The translations under genes were made by a program, and so were the position numbers. From positions 930,001-994,000 of the forward strand of contig NZ_VTFV01000002.1 of assembly GCF_009192745.1 (NCBI RefSeq): a stretch of 64,000 nt of DNA. The letters run 5' to 3'. How positions within the stretch are numbered: the stretch's first letter is position 1; each line of letters starts with the position of its first letter. The notes beneath the pieces are model-generated. The model did not search any database, was not told the DNA's origin, and saw only the letters and a program-made list of their open reading frames with translations. Shown here in pieces: positions 39,999 to 48,017 of this stretch. The DNA is from Arthrobacter citreus (GTDB taxonomy: Bacteria > Actinomycetota > Actinomycetes > Actinomycetales > Micrococcaceae).

Positions 39999-40028
39999 GC
40001 CGGCGTTCCGGTAATCCGGAACGCCGGC
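39999..40028. terminator. first hairpin between fusA and tuf
   Basis: GCCGGCGTTCCGG at 39999-40011 pairs perfectly with CCGGAACGCCGGC at 40016-40028 around TAAT, seven bases after the fusA stop. No U-tract follows, so it may act as a Rho-linked pause, a processing site or an RNA-stability element. Confidence 0.6.
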
Positions 40029-40031
40029 CAT

Positions 40032-40074
40032 GTGCGGCCCGTCCCAGGGGGAGACCCGGACGGACGGGCCGCAC
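40032..40074. terminator. second hairpin between fusA and tuf
   Basis: GTGCGGCCCGTCC at 40032-40044 pairs perfectly with GGACGGGCCGCAC at 40062-40074 with a 17-base loop, only three bases after the first hairpin. Two such stems in a row ahead of a tuf promoter suggest deliberate partial termination. Confidence 0.6.
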
Positions 40075-40117
40075 GGCCAGACTGGGCGGAACCTGCGGGG
40101 ACCGCGGCACAAGGCAA

Positions 40118-40147
40118 TTTCATCAAATAAACAGCCCCAAGTAGACT
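40118..40147 (+). promoter_or_regulatory. candidate tuf promoter
   Basis: TTTCAT at 40118-40123 and TAGACT at 40142-40147 with an 18-base spacer, after the two hairpins and 67 bases before the tuf GTG. This would allow high tuf expression independent of fusA. Confidence 0.6.
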
Positions 40148-40213
40148 TGTATCGGATCAGTTGCGAGAAGCGCGGCTGGTGATTGAGTCTTCTAACCTTT
40201 CTAGGAGGAACCC

Positions 40214-41404
40214 GTGGCGAAGGCAAAGTTCGAGCGGACTAAGCCGCACGTCAACATCGGCACCATTGGTCACGTTGACCATGGAAAGACCACGTTGACC
40301 GCTGCCATTTCAAAGGTGCTTGCTGACAAGTACCCTGACCTGAACGAGCAGCGCGACTTCGCTGCTATTGACTCCGCGCCGGAAGAGCGTCAGCGCGGTA
40401 TCACCATCAACATCTCGCACATTGAGTACCAGACCGAGAAGCGTCACTACGCACACGTTGACGCCCCGGGCCACGCTGACTACATCAAGAACATGATCAC
40501 CGGCGCTGCTCAGATGGACGGTGCAATCCTCGTGGTTGCCGCCACTGACGGCCCGATGGCTCAGACCCGCGAGCACGTTCTGCTTGCCCGCCAGGTTGGT
40601 GTTCCCTACCTGCTGGTCGCGCTGAACAAGTCCGACATGGTTGAGGACGAGGAACTCCTCGACCTCGTGGAAATGGAAGTTCGCGAACTGCTGAGCTCCC
40701 AGGAGTTCGACGGCGACAACGCTCCCGTCGTTCGCGTTTCCGGCCTGAAGGCACTGGAAGGCGACCCCAAGTGGGTTGCGTCCGTCGAAGAACTCATGGA
40801 AGCCGTTGACAACAACGTTCCGGACCCCGTTCGCGACAAGGACAAGCCGTTCCTGATGCCGATCGAGGACGTCTTCACCATCACCGGCCGTGGCACCGTT
40901 GTTACGGGCCGCGCCGAGCGCGGTACCCTCGCTATCAACTCCGAGGTCGAGATCGTTGGCATCCGCCCGATCCAGAAGACCACGGTTACCGGTATCGAGA
41001 TGTTCCACAAGCAGCTCGACGAAGCATGGGCCGGCGAGAACTGTGGCCTGCTGCTCCGCGGCATCAAGCGCGAAGACGTAGAGCGTGGCCAGGTTGTCGT
41101 CAAGCCGGGTTCCATCACCCCGCACACCGACTTCGAGGCCAACGTCTACATCCTGTCCAAGGATGAAGGCGGCCGCCACAACCCGTTCTACTCGAACTAC
41201 CGCCCGCAGTTCTACTTCCGCACCACCGACGTCACGGGTGTTATCACCCTGCCCGAGGGTACGGAAATGGTTATGCCCGGTGACAACACCGAAATGACCG
41301 TTGAACTGATCCAGCCGATCGCAATGGAAGAAGGCCTCGGCTTCGCTATCCGCGAAGGAGGCCGCACCGTTGGATCCGGCCGTGTCACCAAGATCATCAA
41401 GTAA
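40214..41404 (+). CDS. tuf: translation elongation factor Tu
   Basis: A 396-residue GTPase that delivers aminoacyl-tRNA to the ribosome. Motifs are [14 protein letters not shown] (G1), [12 protein letters not shown] (G3) and ALNKSDMV (G4), with the C-terminal [22 protein letters not shown] end. The GTG start follows TAGGAGGAACCC, a very strong ribosome site. Its last eight bases overlap the stop region of the flavoenzyme gene on the opposite strand. Confidence 0.99.
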   Translation: MAKAKFERTKPHVNIGTIGHVDHGKTTLTAAISKVLADKYPDLNEQRDFAAIDSAPEERQRGITINISHIEYQTEKRHYAHVDAPGHADYIKNMITGAAQMDGAILVVAATDGPMAQTREHVLLARQVGVPYLLVALNKSDMVEDEELLDLVEMEVRELLSSQEFDGDNAPVVRVSGLKALEGDPKWVASVEELMEAVDNNVPDPVRDKDKPFLMPIEDVFTITGRGTVVTGRAERGTLAINSEVEIVGIRPIQKTTVTGIEMFHKQLDEAWAGENCGLLLRGIKREDVERGQVVVKPGSITPHTDFEANVYILSKDEGGRHNPFYSNYRPQFYFRTTDVTGVITLPEGTEMVMPGDNTEMTVELIQPIAMEEGLGFAIREGGRTVGSGRVTKIIK

Positions 41405-43556
41405 TTTGATGTTCTGACGCCGGGCCTTTTGGTTCAGCTTTGAAGGGCCCCGCTGCTACGGCAGCGGGGCCCTTCTGCGTTCCCGGGGCGCCGCTTGCCA
41501 GGAGGGCGGCGATGTCCGTGCCTGCCTCCAGGCCCTGGGCGAACGCCAGCGCAGCGTTGAGGCCGGCCGCCGAATGCGCCCCGCCGATGACCGTGTGGGG
41601 GAGGCCTGCGGCAGTGAGTCCCCGCTGCAGCACCGTGTTCTCCACCTGGCCGGCAGCGATGACGACCGCGTCCGCCGCGATCAGCTCAGCCGACCCGTCC
41701 GGTCCTTCTATGAGCAGGCCTTCGGGAACCAGTTCCCGGTAGCTGACCCCCGTGCGCAGGACGGCACCGGAATTGCGCAGAGCCTGGAGTACGGCCCAGC
41801 GGGTGGATGGCCCAATGCCTTCCCCAATGCGCGGACCCCGGCGCAGCAGGGTGATTTCCCGGAAGCCCGGCTGCTGCGGGCCGGAGGCCAGATGCTCGCG
41901 ACTGAACCGGCGGACGGCACCGGACTCGGGCTCAGGCGGCGTGAACGTCCCTTGCTGCAGCAGCAGGTGTGCAAGGTCCACTGCTATGCCGCCGCCCCCG
42001 ATGACGGCGATGCGGCGCGGCAGTCCTGCCGGGTCCGCGAAGGCCTGATGGTAGTCCAGCACCGTCACACCGGAGCCTGGCAGCTGCACTGTCCGTGGCC
42101 GGACACCGGTGGCGTCCACGACGTGGCTGAAGCCCGCCAGGGAATTCGCCGATGCCTTCACTCCGGTATGGACGTGCACTCCCAGCCTTGGGAGTTCGCT
42201 GGAAAAATAGCGGATGGTCTGGGCGAAGTCGGACTTCCCCGGCACAACCCGGGCCAGGCGGAACTGGCCGCCGATTTCAGCTTCGGCTTCGAAGAGATGC
42301 ACCAGGGCGCCGGAGGCGGCCAGCGTCGCGGCAGCCTGCATTCCGGCCGGTCCGGCACCGACCACGGCAACCGGGGTTCCCGGAGGGCCAACGGCCCCGG
42401 GGATGCCGGCGGGGAAAACGGTTTCCCGCCCTGCCCGTGGATTCACCAGGCAGGACACCGGCTCGGTACCCAGGGACCGGTCGATGCAGGCCTCGTTGCA
42501 GGCAATGCAGGTATTCACCAGGTCGCTGCGGCCTGCCTTCGTCTTGGCGAGGATCCGCGGGTCAGCCAGGAAAGGCCGTGCCATGGACACGAAGTCAACG
42601 TTTCCGGCGGCGATCGCAGCGTCGGCCTGTGCCACAGAGTTGATGCGGTTTGAACCGATCACGGGAACCTGGATGCCGCGGCTGCGGAGGTCTGCACGGA
42701 TCCGGGAAGCAATGGGCAGCCAGGTACCGTGGGGCACGAGTGCCTGGACCGTCGGGAGCCGGGATTCGTGCCAGCCGATGCCGATGTTCAGTGCATCCGC
42801 CCCGGCATCCGCGAGGGCCGCGGCCAAGGCACTGTATTCCTCCTGGGGCGCTTCGCCCTGCACGAGGTCTGCTCCGGACATACGGAAAATGACCGGAAAG
42901 TCCCTGCCTGCCGCAGACCGGACGGCGGCGAGGACAGCCAGGGGGAAGGCCTGCCGGCGGGCAGCGTCCCCGCCCCAAGCGTCGTGGCGCCGGTTAGTCA
43001 ACGGGGAAGCGAACTGGTTGAGCAGATACCCCTCGGATCCCATGATTTCAACCGCGTCGAACCCCAAATCCCGGGCCTGCCGAGCAGCCGCGGCGAAGTC
43101 CCGGAGGGTCAGCCCAATCTGTTCCTCGTCGAGGGCGAGGGGCAGCGCCCTGGAATAGCCGGACCACACGGCCGAAGGTGCCAGCGGCTGCAGGCCGTAG
43201 GTCTCCCTGAAGGCATAGCGCCCGGCGTGGAACAGCTGCAGCGCCAGCATCCCGCCGGCGTCGTGCACTGCCCTCAGTGCCGCCTGCGCGGCCCTCGTGA
43301 AAGCCGGCTCACCGCAGACCAGGTAGGTCCGGCCGCCGGACCCCTCCCGGTTCACGGCGGCGCCACCGGTGACGATCAGGGCGGCTCCGCCCGCTGCCCG
43401 CTCGGCGTAGAACGCCGCCAGCGCTGCCGGGTCAGCTTCGAAGTTCAGGTGCATGCTGCCCATGATGATGCGGTGCGGCAGCGCCAGCGGACCGATGCTG
43501 CCTGCGGCGAACGCGTGCGGATGCCGGCGCACTCCCGGCCGCGGGTCCGAATGCAC
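41397..43556 (-). CDS. 2,4-dienoyl-CoA reductase-like FMN/FAD/4Fe-4S oxidoreductase
   Basis: A 719-residue enzyme like FadH. The N-terminal old-yellow-enzyme barrel has the FadH catalytic pair in [11 protein letters not shown] (Tyr177) and [11 protein letters not shown] (His263). A C-x2-C-x3-C-x11-C cluster (Cys350, 353, 357, 369) binds 4Fe-4S. The C-terminal half has two nucleotide folds, [20 protein letters not shown] and [17 protein letters not shown]. FadH reduces conjugated dienoyl-CoA thioesters. It starts at GTG eight bases after the acyl-CoA dehydrogenase stop. A role in reducing cyclic dienoyl-CoA is inferred. Its 3' end contains the tuf terminator sequence. Confidence 0.88.
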   Translation of the reverse strand: MHSDPRPGVRRHPHAFAAGSIGPLALPHRIIMGSMHLNFEADPAALAAFYAERAAGGAALIVTGGAAVNREGSGGRTYLVCGEPAFTRAAQAALRAVHDAGGMLALQLFHAGRYAFRETYGLQPLAPSAVWSGYSRALPLALDEEQIGLTLRDFAAAARQARDLGFDAVEIMGSEGYLLNQFASPLTNRRHDAWGGDAARRQAFPLAVLAAVRSAAGRDFPVIFRMSGADLVQGEAPQEEYSALAAALADAGADALNIGIGWHESRLPTVQALVPHGTWLPIASRIRADLRSRGIQVPVIGSNRINSVAQADAAIAAGNVDFVSMARPFLADPRILAKTKAGRSDLVNTCIACNEACIDRSLGTEPVSCLVNPRAGRETVFPAGIPGAVGPPGTPVAVVGAGPAGMQAAATLAASGALVHLFEAEAEIGGQFRLARVVPGKSDFAQTIRYFSSELPRLGVHVHTGVKASANSLAGFSHVVDATGVRPRTVQLPGSGVTVLDYHQAFADPAGLPRRIAVIGGGGIAVDLAHLLLQQGTFTPPEPESGAVRRFSREHLASGPQQPGFREITLLRRGPRIGEGIGPSTRWAVLQALRNSGAVLRTGVSYRELVPEGLLIEGPDGSAELIAADAVVIAAGQVENTVLQRGLTAAGLPHTVIGGAHSAAGLNAALAFAQGLEAGTDIAALLASGAPGTQKGPAAVAAGPFKAEPKGPASEHQIT
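41443..41474. terminator. terminator hairpin after tuf, inside the antisense coding end
   Basis: AAGGGCCCCGCTGC at 41443-41456 pairs perfectly with GCAGCGGGGCCCTT at 41461-41474 around TACG, 38 bases after the tuf stop, followed by CTGCGTT. It lies inside the last codons of the opposing flavoenzyme gene, so the stem also occurs in that messenger. Confidence 0.8.
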
Positions 43557-43564
43557 GCGGTGTC

Positions 43565-44764
43565 CTATCCCGCTGCCCCGCCGAGAATGGCTTTGGCTAT
43601 GACGGACTTCTGGATCTCATTGGTGCCCTCTTCGAAGCGCTGGGCACGGGCGTCGCGGTAGACCCGTTCAATGGGCTGGGACTGCCAGTAGCCAATGCCG
43701 CCGTGCACCTGCAGGGCCTTGTCGGTGACCCTGCCCAGCATGTCCACGGCGGTCAGCTTCGCCATGGATGAGAGCGCCGGGGCGTCCGGTTCGGCATTCT
43801 GCCACGCGGCCGCCGCCGTGAGGGTGAGGGCCTTGGCTGCGGCGATGTCCGCAGCGTTTTCGGCCAGGCTAAAGGCAATGGCCTGCCGGGAGGAGAGCGG
43901 TTTGCCGAACGTGGTGCGCCGGGCAGCGTAGTGAAGCGCCAGCTCCTGCGCCCGCTGGGCCAGGCCCACACAGCTCATGGCCACCGAAACGCGGCTGGGG
44001 GTCAGGAAGCCGCCGAGGGCGACTGCCAGTCCTTCGCCTTCGGCGCCCAACCGGTTGGCTACCGGAACGGGTGCGTTCGTGAACGTTAGGGACGCGTGGT
44101 CGGTGCCGCGTACTCCCATGGTCCGGGACGTATCCTCCACCTCGGCCCCCGGGGTATTGCGGTCCACCAGCAGGGCGACCGTCCCTTCCCTGCCCGTAGT
44201 CCCTTCCAGCCGGGCGAAGAGCAGCCAATAGTCACAGCGGACTCCAAAGGTGATCAGGTGCTTGGCTCCGGAGAGGAAATACATGTCTCCGTCGCGCCGG
44301 ACGGAAGACGTGATGTCCACGCCGCTGCCGTTGGCGGGCTCGGTCAGGGTGAAGGCCACCACCGATTCCCCGGCGACGGCGGGCACAACGAATCTTTGCC
44401 GCTGGGCCTCATCCGCAAAAGGATTCATGGCCCGCCAGGTTCCATTGACCACGTGCACGATCATCCGCACCGACGCATGGGAGCGGGAGAACACTTCCAT
44501 GAGGCCCATCCACTGCAGGAAGCTCAGCCCGGCCCCGCCGATCTCCCGCGGTGCCGCGAGGGAGAGGAATCCTTCGGTCCGCAGCTGTTTCCACAGTTCA
44601 TCCGGCACGGTGCCCGTCGACTCGATTTCATCCGCCCATGCCTCACCCGGCCCTTGAACCCAATCAGTGACGCGGGTAAGCAGCGCCTGGTACTGCTCTT
44701 CGGGGATCGAGCTGCCGCGTCCGTCAGCTCCCGCTGTTCCGGAATTGACGCTGCTGGTCTTCAC
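43565..44764 (-). CDS. acyl-CoA dehydrogenase
   Basis: A 399-residue FAD-dependent acyl-CoA dehydrogenase. The flavin-binding loop is VVAFTLTEPANGSGVDITSS, and the catalytic base is probably Glu379 in RFEEGTNEIQKS. It also has the C-terminal HGGIGYWQSQPIERVYRDAR. It starts at a GTG that overlaps the fusion gene's stop by four bases (GTGA), so it is translationally coupled. Such enzymes make or, in reverse, reduce alpha-beta double bonds of CoA thioesters. The substrate is probably the thioester formed by the fusion protein; this is inferred from the coupling. Confidence 0.9.
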   Translation of the reverse strand: MKTSSVNSGTAGADGRGSSIPEEQYQALLTRVTDWVQGPGEAWADEIESTGTVPDELWKQLRTEGFLSLAAPREIGGAGLSFLQWMGLMEVFSRSHASVRMIVHVVNGTWRAMNPFADEAQRQRFVVPAVAGESVVAFTLTEPANGSGVDITSSVRRDGDMYFLSGAKHLITFGVRCDYWLLFARLEGTTGREGTVALLVDRNTPGAEVEDTSRTMGVRGTDHASLTFTNAPVPVANRLGAEGEGLAVALGGFLTPSRVSVAMSCVGLAQRAQELALHYAARRTTFGKPLSSRQAIAFSLAENAADIAAAKALTLTAAAAWQNAEPDAPALSSMAKLTAVDMLGRVTDKALQVHGGIGYWQSQPIERVYRDARAQRFEEGTNEIQKSVIAKAILGGAAG

Positions 44765-47700
44765 GCCTCGCTCCTGTCTGTGCCGGCCGGGACATTCGGG
44801 GCAAATTGCAGTGCCCTGTCCCGAAGGACGAACTTCTGGACCTTGCCTACCGGGTTTCTGGGGATGGCTTCCAGCAGCTCCAGCCGCTCCGGCCAATAGT
44901 GCTTGGCGACCTGGCAGCTGTCCAGGTACCGGGAGATTTCTGCCAGGGTGGGGCTGGCACCCGGGACCGGAACCACAAAGGCACAGGCACGCTCGCCAAG
45001 GCGCGGATCGGGCATGGCCGCCAGGGCGACGTCGTCGATGGCCGGATGGCGGTACAGGAGCTGTTCGATTTCGGCGACCGGGATCTTCTCCCCGCCTCGG
45101 TTGATGACATCACGCACCCTTCCGGTGATGCGCAGGTACCCGGCATCGTCCAGCGTGGCCAGGTCTCCGGTGCGGTACCAGCCGTCGTCGGTGAAGGCTT
45201 CCTTGGTCAGGTCCGGCCGGTCAAGGTAGCCCTCGAACATGGTGGGGCTGAGCAGCTCAAAGTTGCCTTCGGCCCCTGCAGGCAGCCGCTGGCCGTCGTC
45301 GCTGACGATCCGGGCCTTCACCCCGGGAAGCAGCTGACCGTCAGTACCCCAGACCAGCGCAGTGTCGCAACCGGGGGAGGACACTGCACCCAGGCAGGTC
45401 TCCGTGGTGCCAAAGGCGCCGCAGACCCATGCGCCAAGCACCCGGGTGGCCTGCTCCGCGAGATGCCGGGGAACGCCGGCGCCGGTGTTCACGAAGATCC
45501 GCAGGCTCTCAGGGGCAGGCGCCCCGGCTTCCACAGCCTTCACGAGATCGGCCAGGAAAGGGGTGGCTGCCTGCACAAAGCTTCCCTTCCAGCCCTGCAG
45601 CAGGTTCAGGGCCCGGACCGGATCCCAGACCGGCTGCAGGATCTGCGGAACCCCCAGTACAAAGGAAAGCCACATGCCGTACAGGAAACCGGTCTGGTGC
45701 GCCAGCGGGGAGGGGATGAACACAGTGTCGCCTGCGTGCAGGCCCAGATGCTGTGCCTGCAGCGCGGCGGCACGCGAAAGGGTTGAATGCCGGTGAAGCA
45801 CCGCCTTGGGCTCGCCGGTGGTACCGGAGGTTAACAGCAACTGGGCTGCGGCATCGGCGGCCGGTGCCGCAGCATCGATCCTCTCCCGGTCAACGATCGT
45901 CTCGCCCAGCTCCTGCTCCCAGCCGTGCCAGGTGACGCTTTGGTTCCCCTGGAACGCCGGGGCAGCGCCGCCGATCACCAGGACATGCCGGACATCGAGG
46001 TCATACCCAGGGTCCGTCCCGGTGCCGGCAGAGAGTATCCCGGCCAGTTCCTGTGCGTAACGGCGGCCGCGGAATTCTTCAGGGACTACGACGACGGCGG
46101 CGCGGGAACGGTGCAGGGCAAACGCCACTTCCCGCTCCCGGAAGATGGGCATGATCGGCGAAGCGACGGCGCCGATGCGCAGCACCGCGGTGCTCAGGAG
46201 CACGAACTCAGCCCAGTTGGGCAGCTGGAACGCGACCCGTTCCCCGGGACGCACCCCCAGATCCAACAGCAGGGCCGCCACCTTGTCTGCGCCGGCGTCG
46301 AGCTGGGCCCAGGTCAGGTGCCCGGAGTCCTGCGGACGTCCATCCACCACGGCTGTTTGACCCGGACGCTCACGGGCCCACCGGCGCACCCAGTCCGAGG
46401 CGGGAACCCGTGATGCTGCCTCAGGCGATGCTGCGGTGCTCCGCGCAGCCCGGGAACGGGAACTCCTGGCCGGGCTGCGCCGGGGCACCGGACCGTCCTC
46501 CACCTGCATCCGCAGGCCAAATGAATTCATGGCATCCAGGAACTCCGGATAGGAGATGCGATAGGCATGGGGATAGCTGAGGGTGCTGCGTCCCACGGCT
46601 CCGGAGGCAGCGACGGCGAGGGACATCAATACCCGGTGGTCGTTGAAGGAAGAGAGATTTGCTGCCGTGAGGGTCTCCGCGCCCCGTACCACCAGGTCGC
46701 TTCCCGCGGTCCTGATGCCCGCGCCCATGGAGTTCAGCTGGGCCATTGCGGCCACCCGGTCAGATTCCTTCAGCCGAACATGGCCGACATTCCGGAAGAC
46801 ACTCTCCCCGTCAGCGCAGGCGGCCATGACGGAGAGGACCGGAAGCATGTCCGGAACCAGCCTGCAGTCGATGTCCGTGCTCTGCAGCCGCAGCCCGTCG
46901 TGCCGGATCCGTACCCCGTCCCGGCCGGCGTCGTAATCCATGGGCAGTCCCATGGCAGCAGCAATGTCCAGGAAATGCGCTTCGGGATGGTCTGCCCCGC
47001 GGGCAGTGACGGACCGGAGCCCGCGCAGCAGGAGATCGGACGGATGCAGTGCGGCGGCGGCCAGGCCGAAGGCAGCCGAACCGATGTCCTCCGGCATCCG
47101 CAGCTGCGCGGGTACCGCCTCCTGGTTGGGTGGTATGTCAAAGCGGTGCCAGTCGTCCCCGACGTCGACCTGAAGGCCGAAACTGCGCATCATCCGGACG
47201 GTCAGTTCCAGGTAGGTGCGTTCATTCAGGGTCCCGTCCACCACTACGGAAGTGGGCTGTTCTGCGAACGGAGCGAGCAGCAGCAGACCGGAAATCCACT
47301 GGGACAGCGTCCCGGCAATGTGGACTTCGCCGCCGGCGGGCCGGCGGGCCCGCACGCGGATCGGGGGGCAGCCGGTGGGGGAGTCGACGTCGAGCCCCAT
47401 CTGGGACAGGGCGGCGAGCAGGGGACCGATGGGGCGGCGCTGGAAATACTTTTGGCCCGTCACGGTGACGTCCCTGGTGCCCAGCGCTGCCAGTCCCACC
47501 ATGAAGTACAGGGTGGTGCCGGAACTGCCCGCAGATACTTCGTTCCGGACCGGCCGGTACGGTCCGCCGTGCACTACGTACGTGCCGCCGTCGATGTCGA
47601 TCCGGGTTCCAAGCTGGCGGAGCATGGCCACTGTGTAGCGAACGTGGCGGGCATCGGTAAGGCCAGTGATCCTGCTGATTCCAGGGGCTAGCGAGGCGAG

Positions 47701-47790
47701 AATCAAGGCCCGGTGGGCGTGGTATTTCGAGTTGGGCACCTGTGCTTCACCATAGATGCGCTGCTGGGTTCCCAGGACCGAAAGATACAT
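44761..47790 (-). CDS. EPSP-synthase-like / acyl-CoA ligase fusion protein
   Basis: A 1009-residue two-domain protein in one uninterrupted frame. Residues 1-430 are an EPSPS (AroA) fold: SKYHAHRALI at 21-30, RRPIG at 118-122, VPDMLP at 312-317, KESDR at 341-345 and NDHR at 383-386. Residues 431-462 are an Arg/Ser/Ala linker. Residues 463-1009 are an adenylate-forming CoA ligase: LLLTSGTTGEPK (651-662), GAFGTTETC (791-799), YRTGD (872-876), RVRDVINRGGEK and RNPVGKVQK with the catalytic lysine. Expected PEP-site residues are partly replaced (Thr92 for Arg100, Ile412 for Lys411, Tyr23 for Ser23, E. coli numbering). This argues against ordinary EPSPS activity. Probably activates and dehydrates a shikimate-like acid. 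Confidence 0.85.
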   Translation of the reverse strand: MYLSVLGTQQRIYGEAQVPNSKYHAHRALILASLAPGISRITGLTDARHVRYTVAMLRQLGTRIDIDGGTYVVHGGPYRPVRNEVSAGSSGTTLYFMVGLAALGTRDVTVTGQKYFQRRPIGPLLAALSQMGLDVDSPTGCPPIRVRARRPAGGEVHIAGTLSQWISGLLLLAPFAEQPTSVVVDGTLNERTYLELTVRMMRSFGLQVDVGDDWHRFDIPPNQEAVPAQLRMPEDIGSAAFGLAAAALHPSDLLLRGLRSVTARGADHPEAHFLDIAAAMGLPMDYDAGRDGVRIRHDGLRLQSTDIDCRLVPDMLPVLSVMAACADGESVFRNVGHVRLKESDRVAAMAQLNSMGAGIRTAGSDLVVRGAETLTAANLSSFNDHRVLMSLAVAASGAVGRSTLSYPHAYRISYPEFLDAMNSFGLRMQVEDGPVPRRSPARSSRSRAARSTAASPEAASRVPASDWVRRWARERPGQTAVVDGRPQDSGHLTWAQLDAGADKVAALLLDLGVRPGERVAFQLPNWAEFVLLSTAVLRIGAVASPIMPIFREREVAFALHRSRAAVVVVPEEFRGRRYAQELAGILSAGTGTDPGYDLDVRHVLVIGGAAPAFQGNQSVTWHGWEQELGETIVDRERIDAAAPAADAAAQLLLTSGTTGEPKAVLHRHSTLSRAAALQAQHLGLHAGDTVFIPSPLAHQTGFLYGMWLSFVLGVPQILQPVWDPVRALNLLQGWKGSFVQAATPFLADLVKAVEAGAPAPESLRIFVNTGAGVPRHLAEQATRVLGAWVCGAFGTTETCLGAVSSPGCDTALVWGTDGQLLPGVKARIVSDDGQRLPAGAEGNFELLSPTMFEGYLDRPDLTKEAFTDDGWYRTGDLATLDDAGYLRITGRVRDVINRGGEKIPVAEIEQLLYRHPAIDDVALAAMPDPRLGERACAFVVPVPGASPTLAEISRYLDSCQVAKHYWPERLELLEAIPRNPVGKVQKFVLRDRALQFAPNVPAGTDRSEA

Positions 47791-48017
47791 GGCATTCAAG
47801 CCCTTCCGCCGGCTGTCCTTCTCTGGCGGCCACCCCGGGGCCGACGTTACCAGTTGCCCGGAGGGGCCGGAACAGGCCGGAGACGCAGCGGCCCCGAAGC
47901 GGCGGCATTGGCCGCCAAGGGACGGACTTTTGAACATGAGGGCATGCCGCCGAGCACCTTCGGCGAAGGCCATCTAGGATGGGCGGGTCTAGTTGTCTAG
48001 GGGGAAAGCAGCAGGTC

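Noticed and set aside
37785-40226. 813-residue open frame antisense to fusA
   Set aside because: Shadow of fusA; no ribosome site and no family similarity.
44761-47790. Calling the fusion gene aroA (EPSP synthase of the shikimate pathway)
   Set aside because: The ligase half and substitution of several PEP-site residues make a housekeeping role unlikely; a true aroA is expected elsewhere in the genome.
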